From positions 75,899-139,898 of the forward strand of contig CAYPRX010000002.1 in assembly GCA_964413265.1 (NCBI GenBank): a DNA stretch of 64,000 nucleotides, read 5' to 3'. Shown here piece after piece: positions 53,336 to 62,727 of this stretch. The notes below the pieces were generated by a model that was given only the letters and a program-made list of their open reading frames with translations, had not been told where the DNA came from and did no database searches. This DNA is from CAVYGN01 sp964413265. GTDB taxonomy: Bacteria; Spirochaetota; Brevinematia; Brevinematales; JAOACQ01. The translations under genes were made by a program, and so were the position numbers. Every line of letters starts with the position of its first letter. Within the stretch, counting starts at the first letter, position 1.

Positions 53336-53353
53336 TGCCGGCTTTACTGGGAA

Positions 53354-54964
53354 TCACCCCTTAAGTACTTCCTTAAGCCTTTCCTGTGCCCTTTTTATGC
53401 TTACTTCAAGAAAATGAACTGAACCTTTAAGTTCCTCCCTGTCTGAGCTATTTTCATTAAACTTCTTCACCAGAGAATTTCGAAGATCGGTTTCAAGGCT
53501 TATTACCAATTTCAGAAAATTATGATAATCTTCGGAACCAGGCATAATAGTTTTATAAATTGTTTCAAGCCTGGCGGCCTGGCAGAGAATTGAATAAGAA
53601 CTCGACTGAGCGATTTTACATATAAGAGGATGCATTTCTTTTTCAAGTATTATACCGCCGCCAATAAACAACTCAGAGGAATTGATAATACCTGGATGGT
53701 CAAAACCGGCCGGCGACTTGATAATTCCGATTTCATTCGAGATTACGGCAAAAGGGGCGGAAATGTACGTGGAAGGCAATGCTATACCCCGAACTATCTG
53801 TTTAATGATATTCAAGGAATTAAGCGAACGTATGGAATTCTGATAAACCGTTCTGAAATTGCCGGGCTGGAACATCACGCCCATTTCCTGCGCGAGTGTG
53901 TTAAGGCTTTTCAATGGGATTGTACTGTCGCGAATCGGGATAGAAATATCCGGGAGATCGTTCAGGCTGAAAAAAGGTTTATAAAGAGCGCATTCCATCA
54001 GGATCAGTATAATTTTGAATTTTGAAAGTTGCTGCAAAGGACCGGAAATAACACTTTTCATCAGTTCCAGGTCTGTTACCAGTCCCCCCGAGATTTCATT
54101 TTCAACATCGCTTTTCCATTTATCGATCCATATCCTTTTATCGGCCTTTATTTTTGGGTCTGATGTGATTTCGATGCTTTCTAAAGCAAGTGCGTGATAG
54201 AGACTGAATAAAAACCGTGATTCCTCTACATCAAGTTTGAAATTCGAGATAATCGAAGTTTCGGGAGGAGTTTTGAAACGGAAGGGGTCGTCACCTGATG
54301 GAATTTCTCTGATTTTTTCTTTATGGCCCTTTAAAAATTTCAATCCAAGGCCTGTCAGGAATACTGTAAACAGGAAAATAGACAAAAGTATCCCTGTCAT
54401 TTTTATAAAAATCATAGAGGCCGGTGCCAATATGGAAATTAATAGAATAACTGGGGCTGAAACACCTGATATAACGGCTGAATTAGGTATCAGCATTTTT
54501 TCCCTGTCGGGCGTAAGCTGCTTTATATCGTATAATTCCAGACCGATTAGTCCGCCGACACCCATAATAACACCGCATTTCAAGCGGCCCGGTGCGAAAA
54601 CCTTAAGCAGCAGGTACGGGAGAGGGCCGATAAAAAGGGTCCCTATGGAGAGCCATGATGCTGAAACAGCCGACGCTATTGAAAAAAGGTCTCCTGCCTT
54701 TGAAATGGAATCCATTGTATTCATTGTTTTTATTACTGTGTTAAGGGAAATACTTTTTAAAGAAGGGTATTTTTCTGTGATGCTGGTTATTGTCCTTTTC
54801 AGGTCGCTTAATGTGATATCTGCGTTAAAGCTCCTGCCCGAAAGGTTTCTTATCTCCGTTATCATCTCCATAAAAAACATTCGGAATTCAAGTGACATGG
54901 GATCATTCATCCATAATGCTCTCCGGATAAATTTGCCGAGTATCCTGTCGTATTTCATAAGCAT
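53354..54964 (-). CDS. Unknown membrane protein
   Basis: A 536-residue protein with two or three hydrophobic segments in its first half (about residues 112-140 with SWLSIGTLFIGPLPYLLLKVF, 160-190 and 192-212), between a soluble N-terminal region and a long, mostly helical C-terminal region (about 230-536). No motif or signature is recognisable. The start was taken at the ATG preceded by GGAGG. It is transcribed divergently from the SIMPL gene and convergently with the Nudix gene, so context gives no clue. Confidence 0.6.
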   Translation of the reverse strand: MLMKYDRILGKFIRRALWMNDPMSLEFRMFFMEMITEIRNLSGRSFNADITLSDLKRTITSITEKYPSLKSISLNTVIKTMNTMDSISKAGDLFSIASAVSASWLSIGTLFIGPLPYLLLKVFAPGRLKCGVIMGVGGLIGLELYDIKQLTPDREKMLIPNSAVISGVSAPVILLISILAPASMIFIKMTGILLSIFLFTVFLTGLGLKFLKGHKEKIREIPSGDDPFRFKTPPETSIISNFKLDVEESRFLFSLYHALALESIEITSDPKIKADKRIWIDKWKSDVENEISGGLVTDLELMKSVISGPLQQLSKFKIILILMECALYKPFFSLNDLPDISIPIRDSTIPLKSLNTLAQEMGVMFQPGNFRTVYQNSIRSLNSLNIIKQIVRGIALPSTYISAPFAVISNEIGIIKSPAGFDHPGIINSSELFIGGGIILEKEMHPLICKIAQSSSYSILCQAARLETIYKTIMPGSEDYHNFLKLVISLETDLRNSLVKKFNENSSDREELKGSVHFLEVSIKRAQERLKEVLKG

Positions 54965-55122
54965 AATTTGACCCTCCGGCAGTAACAGGACTCTATTTCA
55001 ACAATCATTCCAGAATCTCCTATAAAAATTTAATTCTACAGGGCAGATTTTAAAATGTCAAAAGACGGGCTGTAGTACCGGTCGGGCTGTTTTGAGGGTA
55101 TTTGGAAACGGAGTAATCTAAT

Positions 55123-55151
55123 TTGACTATTCCTCCCTGCCTTAATAAAAT
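55123..55151 (+). promoter_or_regulatory. Promoter of the SIMPL gene
   Basis: TTGACT at 55123-55128, a 17-bp spacer, TAAAAT at 55146-55151, 39 bp before the ATG. Confidence 0.65.
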
Positions 55152-55190
55152 AATTAAAATGAATCTTTAATAAAAATTTTTGGAGGATAA

Positions 55191-55961
55191 ATGAAAAAAG
55201 CTGTATTGATTGCATCTGTGATTATTTTCGGACTCGCATCGCTTTCATGGACCCAGGAGAGAAATTTTCCCAGGCTAATCAGCGTCGCCGGTGAGGCTGA
55301 AATTAAAGTGGTCCCTGACGAGGTCGTGATAGTTCTTGGAGTTGAGACTTCAAACAAGATATTAATAAAAGCTAAAAACGAGAATGACAAGGCTCTCAGA
55401 GCCATAATAGCGGTGGTAGAGAAGTATGGGGTAGACAGGAAAAATGTTCAGACGGATTATTTTACCATAGAACCGACATACGAGGAAGTACTGGTTTCTA
55501 ATGTTTACAGAAATGTGTTTGCCGGATATTTTGTAAGAAAAAATATTGTCATAACTCTCAATGACTTGTCTAAATACGAGGATGTTTTAAGCGGGGTTCT
55601 GGAGGCGGGTGCGAATTATGTCCAGGGTATTCAATTCCTTACAACTAACCTTAGAAAGTACAGAGATCAGGCCAGGGAGACGGCCATAGAGGCGGCAAAA
55701 GAGAAAGCGGAATCTATGGCTGGAAAGCTCGGCATAACGATCGGCAGGGCATATTCAATAAATGAAGAGTCAGGATCGTGGTATTATGGGAATAATTACT
55801 GGCAAAGCAGCAGGACATTCAGACAGACGCAGAACGTGCAGCAGGTTCAAAACGCCGCCTCATATTCGGAAAATAATAACTATGCAAGTGAGGGAAGCAC
55901 CATATCACCGGGCCAGATAAGCATTACAGCCAGGGTTTCAGTGAGTTTCGAACTTGAGTAA
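55191..55961 (+). CDS. SIMPL domain (DUF541) secreted protein
   Basis: A 256-residue protein with a signal peptide (residues 1-21) and the SIMPL/DUF541 domain: ISVAGEAEIKVVPDEVVIVLGVET at the start, then AIIAVVEKYGVDRKNVQTDYFTIEPTYEE, RKNIVITLNDLSKYEDVLSGVLEAGANYVQGIQF, AKEKAESMAGKLG, and a closing QISITARVSVSFELE. The periplasmic role of the family is not established. A Tyr/Ser/Gln-rich insert (about 200-235) is peculiar to this protein. It has its own promoter and stands alone. Confidence 0.9.
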   Translation: MKKAVLIASVIIFGLASLSWTQERNFPRLISVAGEAEIKVVPDEVVIVLGVETSNKILIKAKNENDKALRAIIAVVEKYGVDRKNVQTDYFTIEPTYEEVLVSNVYRNVFAGYFVRKNIVITLNDLSKYEDVLSGVLEAGANYVQGIQFLTTNLRKYRDQARETAIEAAKEKAESMAGKLGITIGRAYSINEESGSWYYGNNYWQSSRTFRQTQNVQQVQNAASYSENNNYASEGSTISPGQISITARVSVSFELE

Positions 55962-55990
55962 CCAGGAAAGGCCTGTCATAAAAAGTTTTT

Positions 55991-56019
55991 TTGACAGATG
56001 AAGCGCTTCATCGTATAAT
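55991..56019 (+). promoter_or_regulatory. Perfect-consensus promoter of tRNA-Glu, spacer is a palindrome
   Basis: TTGACA at 55991-55996, 17-bp spacer, TATAAT at 56014-56019, 26 bp before the tRNA. The spacer holds the 16-bp perfect palindrome GATGAAGCGCTTCATC (55997-56012), which could be an operator placed between -35 and -10. Confidence 0.85.
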
Positions 56020-56044
56020 ATTTTCCTTTATCAAGCCTCAATAT

Positions 56045-56116
56045 GCCCCCTTCGTCTAGTGGCTAGGACACAGGGTTTTCATCCCTGCAGCGGGAGTTCG
56101 ATTCTCCCAGGGGGTA
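56045..56116 (+). tRNA. tRNA-Glu (TTC)
   Basis: Acceptor GCCCCCT/AGGGGGT (closing G-U pair), D arm GTCTAG, anticodon stem CAGGG/CCCTG with loop TTTTCAT (anticodon TTC), T arm GTTCGAT. Discriminator A73, no encoded CCA. 72 nt. Confidence 0.95.
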
Positions 56117-56218
56117 ATTCCTTACCAATCAATAGTTATGTGGTGATCCTTATTTGTCATTTGATAAAAAACTCGGAGCTGGAGATGCAATAAATTTAGT
56201 TACAATGCGTCATTACTA

Positions 56219-56247
56219 TTGTCTTATTCCTATTAATTATGTATTAT
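56219..56247 (+). promoter_or_regulatory. Promoter of the ABC/LolA-like operon
   Basis: TTGTCT at 56219-56224, 17-bp spacer, TATTAT at 56242-56247, 38 bp before the first ATG of the operon. Confidence 0.6.
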
Positions 56248-56285
56248 TATACTAAAAAACATGTGATATCAATAGAGGAGGCAAA

Positions 56286-56978
56286 ATGAATATCATCGAG
56301 TTAAACGGAGTGAAGAAAGATTATCCCCTGGGCAATACTACAGTTCATGCGGTAAGGGGTGTAGATCTTTGCGTGGAGGAAGGAGATTTCTTCTCGATAG
56401 TCGGACCGTCTGGAAGCGGTAAAACGACCCTGCTGAATCTTATAGGGTGTATAGACAATGCGACTGAGGGGAGTATAAAGATCAACGGTGAGGAGATCAC
56501 CGATATGGCGGATAAACAGCTGACAGATATCAGGCTTTTTAAAATAGGGTTTATATTCCAGACCTTTAATCTTATTCCAGTTCTTGATGTCCGGGAGAAC
56601 GTCGAATTTCCGCTTCTGCTTATGAAAAAATTTTCTAAGGAAGAGATAAGGAAAAAAACTGATAAATTTATTAAGGAAGTAGGCCTCAGGGAATATGTGA
56701 GGCACAGACCTGCTGAACTTTCCGGCGGGCAGAGGCAGAGAGTGGCTATAGCACGGGCGCTTGTAACGAATCCGGATATAGTTCTTGCAGACGAACCAAC
56801 AGCCAATCTTGATTCTGAAACCGGTGCTACAATCCTCGAACTTATGCAGGAGTTGAACAGGATTGAAAAAACGACCTTCATATTTTCCACTCATGATCCG
56901 GATGTGCTGAAATATGCAAAAGATGTAGTAAAGATAAAGGATGGAATGATCATTTCAAGAGAAATTCTTAATCACTGA
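56286..56978 (+). CDS. ABC transporter ATP-binding protein (LolD/MacB type)
   Basis: A 230-residue ATPase of the MacB/LolD/FtsE class that powers mechanotransmission rather than channel transport. Walker A GPSGSGKT (39-46), Q-loop in FIFQTFNLIPVLDVRENVEFPLLL (the LolD/MacB signature), LSGGQRQRVAIARAL (from about 145), Walker B IVLADEPTANLDS and the switch His in STHDPDV are all present. It is the first gene of a five-gene operon: after it come two FtsX-type permeases at 11-bp gaps, a LolA-like protein and a beta-barrel. AGGAGG precedes the ATG. Confidence 0.95.
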   Translation: MNIIELNGVKKDYPLGNTTVHAVRGVDLCVEEGDFFSIVGPSGSGKTTLLNLIGCIDNATEGSIKINGEEITDMADKQLTDIRLFKIGFIFQTFNLIPVLDVRENVEFPLLLMKKFSKEEIRKKTDKFIKEVGLREYVRHRPAELSGGQRQRVAIARALVTNPDIVLADEPTANLDSETGATILELMQELNRIEKTTFIFSTHDPDVLKYAKDVVKIKDGMIISREILNH

Positions 56979-56989
56979 GAGGGGAAAAA

Positions 56990-58537
56990 ATGAGTCTGAT
57001 TATAAAAATAGCCGCGCGTAACATCCTCCGGCATAAGGGAAAAAGCCTTATAATAGGAATAATCATTTTTCTCGGCGCACTTCTTATGACGCTCGGAAGC
57101 GCGGTAGTTACGGGCATGGAAAAGGGGCTTCATGACAATATAGTCGAACGTTTTACAGGGGACTACGTAATTATGTCTACAAACCAGAAAAATGAGGCTG
57201 TCGTCGCAGGGGGTGGTATCGATCCGACAGAATCTATTTCTGATTATACCAATATTGATAATGTTCTGAAGACTTTAACTTATATTGACAGCTATATACC
57301 GGTCTGCAGGGGTGTAACCATGGTACTCAACGACAGGGGGGACATGGGTTATACCGCCCTGCTCGGAGTCGATATAGACAAGTATGAAAAGATGTTCAAA
57401 AGCAATATCGAAGCTGTTGAGGGAAGGCTCCTCTCTAACGGCATGAAGGGATGTCTTGTGACAAGAGGTGGGCAAGCTGCAATGTACAACCAGATGGATG
57501 TCTGGCTTACTCCGGTGGATGCGCCCTTTATAGAGAGTAACCTCAGCCCTGATGCGAAATCCAACCTCCAGTCTCTTAACATACAATCAAATATTGTTTT
57601 AATGGGTATGAATTCATCCGGTTCTCAGATGGATATAAGGACTCCTGTTGTCGGAATAATAAAATATAAAATACTTGATAATTTCTGGGGCGGCGGAAAC
57701 GGAAACGGCGGTTACAGCATACTGGACCTGGAATCATTCAGGGAATGTTTCGCTTACAATAACGCGGAGGATACAGTTACCAATATCACTGGTGAAAAAA
57801 AGAAAATATTCAGCTCCGAAGACAATCTGGACAGTCTTTTCAATGAAGGCGGCATTGTTAAACAGGTTGAAACAGGGAATTCGGCCTATAAGATCGGCAG
57901 TCTGAAGAGGGGGGAAAGAAAAACGGTAGCCAATGTCAATAATGATATTGGAGTTTATAATCTTGTCTTTGTTAAGATCAAGCCATTTTATAATCCAAAC
58001 AGATATATAGAAAAGCTGAATACGGTCTTATCGAACTCAAATCTTGGCGTAAAAGCAGTAACATGGAAAAAAGCCTCCGGGACGATTGGCGACCTTGCAA
58101 CGATTATGAAGATAGTGCTTTACGTATTCGTGGGCATACTTTTTTTTGTAGCCGTCATAATAATTACAAATACGCTGTCCATGGCCGCGCTTGAGAGAAC
58201 AACTGAGATCGGTATGATGCGTGCAGTGGGCGCCGGTAAGAATTTCATATCTGGCATGTTCCTGGCTGAAACAGCCATACTTTCGGGGATTTTCGGCGGG
58301 TTTGGCATAGTAAGCGGGGGGATTATTGCCTGGCTTTTCACGAAGGTTAAAATAAGCGGGGGAACGAACGGCGCACTCGAAGTCCTTTTCGGAGGCGATG
58401 TTCTGAATCCAATACTTAATGGTGTAGATATATTGGGGTGCATTGTACTCCTCGCACTGGTGACTTTTATGGCTTATATCTATCCGAATATAGTAGCAAG
58501 AAATATTACACCGCTTGAAGCTATTGCCAGAGACTGA
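56990..58537 (+). CDS. ABC transporter permease, FtsX/LolC-E type (first)
   Basis: A 515-residue permease with the MacB/FtsX plan: one N-terminal transmembrane helix (about 14-40), a large periplasmic MacB-PCD-like domain (about 45-365), then three helices (about 370-398, 420-448 and 478-500). The segment ERTTEIGMMRAVGAGKNFI between the second and third helices is the family's coupling motif for the ATPase. It lies between the ATPase and a second permease, which suggests a heterodimeric transporter. Confidence 0.92.
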   Translation: MSLIIKIAARNILRHKGKSLIIGIIIFLGALLMTLGSAVVTGMEKGLHDNIVERFTGDYVIMSTNQKNEAVVAGGGIDPTESISDYTNIDNVLKTLTYIDSYIPVCRGVTMVLNDRGDMGYTALLGVDIDKYEKMFKSNIEAVEGRLLSNGMKGCLVTRGGQAAMYNQMDVWLTPVDAPFIESNLSPDAKSNLQSLNIQSNIVLMGMNSSGSQMDIRTPVVGIIKYKILDNFWGGGNGNGGYSILDLESFRECFAYNNAEDTVTNITGEKKKIFSSEDNLDSLFNEGGIVKQVETGNSAYKIGSLKRGERKTVANVNNDIGVYNLVFVKIKPFYNPNRYIEKLNTVLSNSNLGVKAVTWKKASGTIGDLATIMKIVLYVFVGILFFVAVIIITNTLSMAALERTTEIGMMRAVGAGKNFISGMFLAETAILSGIFGGFGIVSGGIIAWLFTKVKISGGTNGALEVLFGGDVLNPILNGVDILGCIVLLALVTFMAYIYPNIVARNITPLEAIARD

Positions 58538-58548
58538 AGGAGAAATCT

Positions 58549-60441
58549 ATGGGTTTACTCATTAAAATAAGTTTCAGAAATCTACTTAGACAGAAAAGGA
58601 GGAATTTTTTCCTGGGCCTTGCCATTGCAATAGGCATGATGATCCTCGTTGCGACAAGTTCTTTCACTAAAGGTCTTACCGATGTTATTTTAAACAAATG
58701 GCTCGTCTATTCCTACGGACATGTCAGCATCAACGGATATGAGAATGGATACCGCCAGAATTCAGTTATAAGAGACAGGCAAAGGATAATCAGCCTGATA
58801 AAGAGCGTCAAGGGAGTAAAAGAGGTTAATAATTACCTTGCCGTTTTTACTAGGGTTGTGGGCAATGGAAAGTCGACAATGATGGCACTTGTAGGCATGC
58901 CTGACAGCGATGCAATAGATTATTTGAGGAATACCTTAGACAAGGGGAATATTTACGATTTCACCAATCACACGATAGAAAATCCTGTAGTAATGGGCAT
59001 TGAAAAGGCAAAAGACCTGAATGTAAAAGTCGGAGACCAGCTCAAGGTCCGTCTTACAACTGTTGACGGACAGGTTCAGTCGGCAGACCTTACTCTAGTT
59101 GCGACATCTAAAGAATTGACCGGCGGAGCCGGTATGGCGTTTTATACTCCGATTAATATGATGAAGATTCTGAGAGGGCTCAAACCTTATGAAAGCGGTC
59201 CCCTTCAGGTTGTACTAAACCGTATGGACGATCCTCAGGCTGCTCTTGTAGCTGCCAATAAGATCCATGAACTGCTGAAGCCAGGTCTTGCAGGTTATTA
59301 TGGAGATTTCTATTCGGGGGCATATAATGTTAAAACCGCGGCCCTGACTTTCTATACGAATAGTGATTCGATGGACCTGATAATCAAGAGTCTCCCTGTT
59401 ACTCAGGGAAGCTGGGCTATGGTGACCAATACGAATTCGGCGGCTTTGAGCATCTCTGTCTTTGAGAAACTCCATACCGGGATCGGCGCTGCAATTAAGG
59501 GAATCTATCAAAACAAATTCGGCGGCAGCACTACAAATGTATATAAAATAGGAGCTGTTTTTAAACCGGGAAAGGGGATGGCGAAGGACCTTGTCTTCAT
59601 AGGTGAAAATAATTTCTATCACTCATTTTTGAGAAATCTACCTCTGGACACTTCTCATGTCAGCAATGCTTATAATAGCTCAATTAGCGATAAACTGTCA
59701 GCAGTGCTTGGCACCGAATGGAAGCTCCTGCCGAGGACATCAACAACTGACGGGCTCCAGAAAAAGATCAGGAAGGCGATGAAGGAAGAATTCGAGGGAT
59801 CATACTATGATGTCAGTACGATGTACGAAGCTGCAAGCTTTTTAATAGATATGCAGCATGGGCTGGATTTGATCTCGCTGGTTGCCGTTATGATCCTATT
59901 CTTTGTCATACTGATAGGAGTTCTTAATACTCTCAGAATGACCATCAGGGAAAGGACCAGGGAAATCGGAACGATAAGGTCAATTGGCATGCAGAAGTCC
60001 GATGTAAAGATCTCATTCATTCTTGAAACTTTTTTTCTGACAATGATAGGCTGCCTGGTTGGAATAATCTTTTCTTTCGGCCTGATATTACTGATATCGC
60101 TCCTGACAATAGATACGAGCAGCATGTTCGGCATGCTTCTTGTCAATAAACATTTAAACTTTGTTTTCACTCTGGGCAAACCATTTACAATAATTTTATT
60201 ATTGGTTATTTTTATGCTGGAGTATATCTTAATACGGTATGATGAACACATCTGGAGATGGCTGGTAAACTCATTGCTTGCCATTTTCGTCCTGGTCGGT
60301 TTCTTTTTAAGCGGTTTCGGCGGAAACGGCATACTGACTTTTCTCATACTTATTCTTAACATGCTCATCGCCATAGCTTATTTTCCAGCAAGGAGGGCCG
60401 CAAACCTTGCCGCCGCTGCAGCCCTGCGTCAATACGAGTGA
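58549..60441 (+). CDS. ABC transporter permease, FtsX/LolC-E type (second)
   Basis: A 630-residue permease. It begins with the FtsX-type N-terminal helix (RRNFFLGLAIAIGMMILVATSSFTKG), then a periplasmic domain to about residue 435, and a helix pair with the coupling motif RERTREIGTIRSIGMQKSDV. Unlike the first permease, extra hydrophobic helices (about 545-562, 570-590, 595-612) follow, ending FPARRAANLAAAAALRQYE. The two permeases are only distantly similar to each other. LolA-like gene follows after 21 bp. Confidence 0.92.
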   Translation: MGLLIKISFRNLLRQKRRNFFLGLAIAIGMMILVATSSFTKGLTDVILNKWLVYSYGHVSINGYENGYRQNSVIRDRQRIISLIKSVKGVKEVNNYLAVFTRVVGNGKSTMMALVGMPDSDAIDYLRNTLDKGNIYDFTNHTIENPVVMGIEKAKDLNVKVGDQLKVRLTTVDGQVQSADLTLVATSKELTGGAGMAFYTPINMMKILRGLKPYESGPLQVVLNRMDDPQAALVAANKIHELLKPGLAGYYGDFYSGAYNVKTAALTFYTNSDSMDLIIKSLPVTQGSWAMVTNTNSAALSISVFEKLHTGIGAAIKGIYQNKFGGSTTNVYKIGAVFKPGKGMAKDLVFIGENNFYHSFLRNLPLDTSHVSNAYNSSISDKLSAVLGTEWKLLPRTSTTDGLQKKIRKAMKEEFEGSYYDVSTMYEAASFLIDMQHGLDLISLVAVMILFFVILIGVLNTLRMTIRERTREIGTIRSIGMQKSDVKISFILETFFLTMIGCLVGIIFSFGLILLISLLTIDTSSMFGMLLVNKHLNFVFTLGKPFTIILLLVIFMLEYILIRYDEHIWRWLVNSLLAIFVLVGFFLSGFGGNGILTFLILILNMLIAIAYFPARRAANLAAAAALRQYE

Positions 60442-60462
60442 ATTAAAGATAATTAAGGAGAT

Positions 60463-61239
60463 TTGAATATGTTTAGAATGAACACTGTTATGGCGGCGTT
60501 ATCAAGCCTGTTTTTTACAGTCAGCTTATGGGCCCTCCCGGCGGGCTCTGAAATCCTGAAAAAGATGGACGATATGCAGGACCAGTTCAAGGATATAACA
60601 TGTAAAATAGATATAACTCAGCAGAGAGTGGGGCAGGGAATTAAAGAAATATCAATGGTGTTCTACAGGAAAGACAAAACAGATTCCATTCTCATAGTGG
60701 AGACGTTCCCGGAATCCGAAAAGGGAAGGGGCTATCTCAGAGTGGGTAATGAGTTCTTCCTTTATCTGCCGAATACGAGGACATTCCAGACGATAAACCG
60801 CGATGAAACGATAGCCGGTTCGGACGCAAGAATGGGGGATTTTGAAAAGAGGAAATATTCAGAGCTTTACAGGGTTGACACTAACGCTCAGGGTAAAGAA
60901 ATGATAGAGGAAGAAAAACTTGGAAAGATTGATACTTATAAGGTAACTATGGTCGGTATCGTTAACGACGTTACGTATCCCAAGCAGGTCTACTGGCTGG
61001 ATAAAAATACCTTCATTGATTACAAGGTCCAGAGTTATTCCCTTTCAGGAACATTGATGCAGACTGCTTATTATCCGAAATGGACACAGATCGAAGGGAA
61101 ATACATATGGGTACAGGGTATATGGATAGACGAGTTCGACAAGGGAAACAAGTCTATCGGTGAATTGTCTGGAATATCCCTGGCCGATCTTGATAATTCG
61201 ATCTTCACAAAGGCATACCTTGAGAATTTGAGCAAGTAG
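60463..61239 (+). CDS. LolA-like outer membrane lipoprotein-sorting protein
   Basis: A periplasmic carrier-type protein of 258 residues with a signal peptide (residues 1-25, ending WALP-A). It starts ILKKMDDMQDQFKDITCKIDI and follows the pattern of outer-membrane lipoprotein-sorting proteins related to LolA/RseB: ILIVETFPESEKGRGYLRVGNEFFLYLPNTRT, then MGDFEKRKYSELY and a late YPKQVYWLDKNTFIDYKVQ. This half-barrel binds lipid tails in relatives. Its place after the ABC permeases suggests that it receives a lipid or lipoprotein from them. Confidence 0.88.
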   Translation: MNMFRMNTVMAALSSLFFTVSLWALPAGSEILKKMDDMQDQFKDITCKIDITQQRVGQGIKEISMVFYRKDKTDSILIVETFPESEKGRGYLRVGNEFFLYLPNTRTFQTINRDETIAGSDARMGDFEKRKYSELYRVDTNAQGKEMIEEEKLGKIDTYKVTMVGIVNDVTYPKQVYWLDKNTFIDYKVQSYSLSGTLMQTAYYPKWTQIEGKYIWVQGIWIDEFDKGNKSIGELSGISLADLDNSIFTKAYLENLSK

Positions 61240-61304
61240 TTAACATCGAAAAAACCGCAGGGAATAAAACCGGCGGATTAATAATTTTTGAGAGAGAGGC
61301 TAAA

Positions 61305-62696
61305 ATGATTCGAAAAATAATACTGTTTTTATTTCTGGTACTTTTTATAGCCGGTTTTTCATATCCGGATATAAATATTCCTGATGAGAGCAGTCTCTTT
61401 CAGGGTGAAACAATGGTCGATACGAACAAGATCATCTCGAATGCTCTTGTTTCAAATGCGAACCAGAAAAGTGTTTCATTAACTGGCAATATACAGAGCA
61501 TTACCGGATACAATATGACGGCCGGCTTTTTGAAGGGTACAACTAACGCAGACCAGAACCAGTGGTTCCCGGTTACAGAGGGCAATCTTTTTCTCGATAT
61601 AAGGCTGACCCAGGGCGTCAAGGCCTTTGCCAACATTCAGGCAAATTATATTCCCATAAATTCGATTGCCGCGGAGGCCTTTACAGGGTCGGCAACTCCT
61701 TCAACAAATATATCAACATCGAATATCACCACATTGAACATACAGGAACTGTTCATGGACGCCAATATCAATAACGCAGTCTACTTCAGGGCCGGAAAAC
61801 AGGTGCTTCAATGGGGAGTTGGCAATTATTGGAGCCCGAGCGATCTAATAAATATCCAGAAAGAGTCTTTCGTAGCTCTATCCGGCGCTTACAGCCAGTA
61901 TATTGAAGGGGTTTATGGCTTGAAGACTCATATTCCCTTCGGTACCTCAGCGAACCTCTACGGATTTATAAACATGAACGGGGCTAACGATCCCCAGGAC
62001 CTGGCTTTTGCAGGAAAAGCCGAGTTTCTGATCAGCCCTGTCGAAATAGCCGCCGCTATCTGGGCAAAGAACGATTATCATCCTGTTTATGCTCTCGATC
62101 TTACAACAAGGCTCTTCAACTGGGTGGATTTCAGGGGTGAGGCAAGCTTTGCCGATTGCGACAATCTGCCGATTTATTCACCTTCTTCCAATGTAACTGT
62201 GGGGTATGGCCCCTATTCAACAACTTATCTTGTTCCTTACAGCGTATCTAACCAGCTCGTAACAAAGGTAGCTATCGGTTTTGTAAAAACATTCGACTGG
62301 GAATTATCCGACAGGATTTCCGTAACAGTTGAATTCTACTATAAATCAGACGGCTATACGCAGAATTACCTGACAAACAGTCTTTTCTACAATGCAATCC
62401 AAGAGGCCGAACTGATGGGACAGCCGGCTTTTACAATGAGCGATTTTTATGCATATAACTGGCTTGTAAGCACCTCCTGCAATGAGTTTATCGACCAGAA
62501 TATAACTTTCTTCCTCACAGCCATAGGCAACTTCGTGGATTATTCCTTTTTAATCGGTCCCACCATAAGCTGGAATCCAATCTATGATTTTACACTTAAT
62601 CTCTCTTTATACGGGTATGTAGGTGCTCAATATACCGAGTATACTTTTAATATCAGCGGACTTACGGTATTATTAACGGGTTCTATAGTGTTTTAA
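61305..62696 (+). CDS. Outer-membrane beta-barrel protein of the ABC/LolA-like operon
   Basis: A 463-residue protein with a signal peptide (residues 1-20) and the alternating strands of a large outer-membrane barrel, ending in the aromatic residue expected for BAM substrates (VLLTGSIVF). The stretch YFRAGKQVLQWGVGNYWSPSDLIN resembles the DUF1302/alginate-export-like barrels that I recall beside similar LolA-like/ABC operons; this is an inference. It closes the operon and may be the outer-membrane end of the export route. Confidence 0.75.
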   Translation: MIRKIILFLFLVLFIAGFSYPDINIPDESSLFQGETMVDTNKIISNALVSNANQKSVSLTGNIQSITGYNMTAGFLKGTTNADQNQWFPVTEGNLFLDIRLTQGVKAFANIQANYIPINSIAAEAFTGSATPSTNISTSNITTLNIQELFMDANINNAVYFRAGKQVLQWGVGNYWSPSDLINIQKESFVALSGAYSQYIEGVYGLKTHIPFGTSANLYGFINMNGANDPQDLAFAGKAEFLISPVEIAAAIWAKNDYHPVYALDLTTRLFNWVDFRGEASFADCDNLPIYSPSSNVTVGYGPYSTTYLVPYSVSNQLVTKVAIGFVKTFDWELSDRISVTVEFYYKSDGYTQNYLTNSLFYNAIQEAELMGQPAFTMSDFYAYNWLVSTSCNEFIDQNITFFLTAIGNFVDYSFLIGPTISWNPIYDFTLNLSLYGYVGAQYTEYTFNISGLTVLLTGSIVF

Positions 62697-62727
62697 GTTA
62701 TATCTAAATGCTTCAAAAATATCTAAC

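Noticed and set aside
55041..55110. Repeated GGGCTGT upstream of the SIMPL gene as a terminator or repeat element
   Set aside because: Only two short copies, no stem and no T-run.
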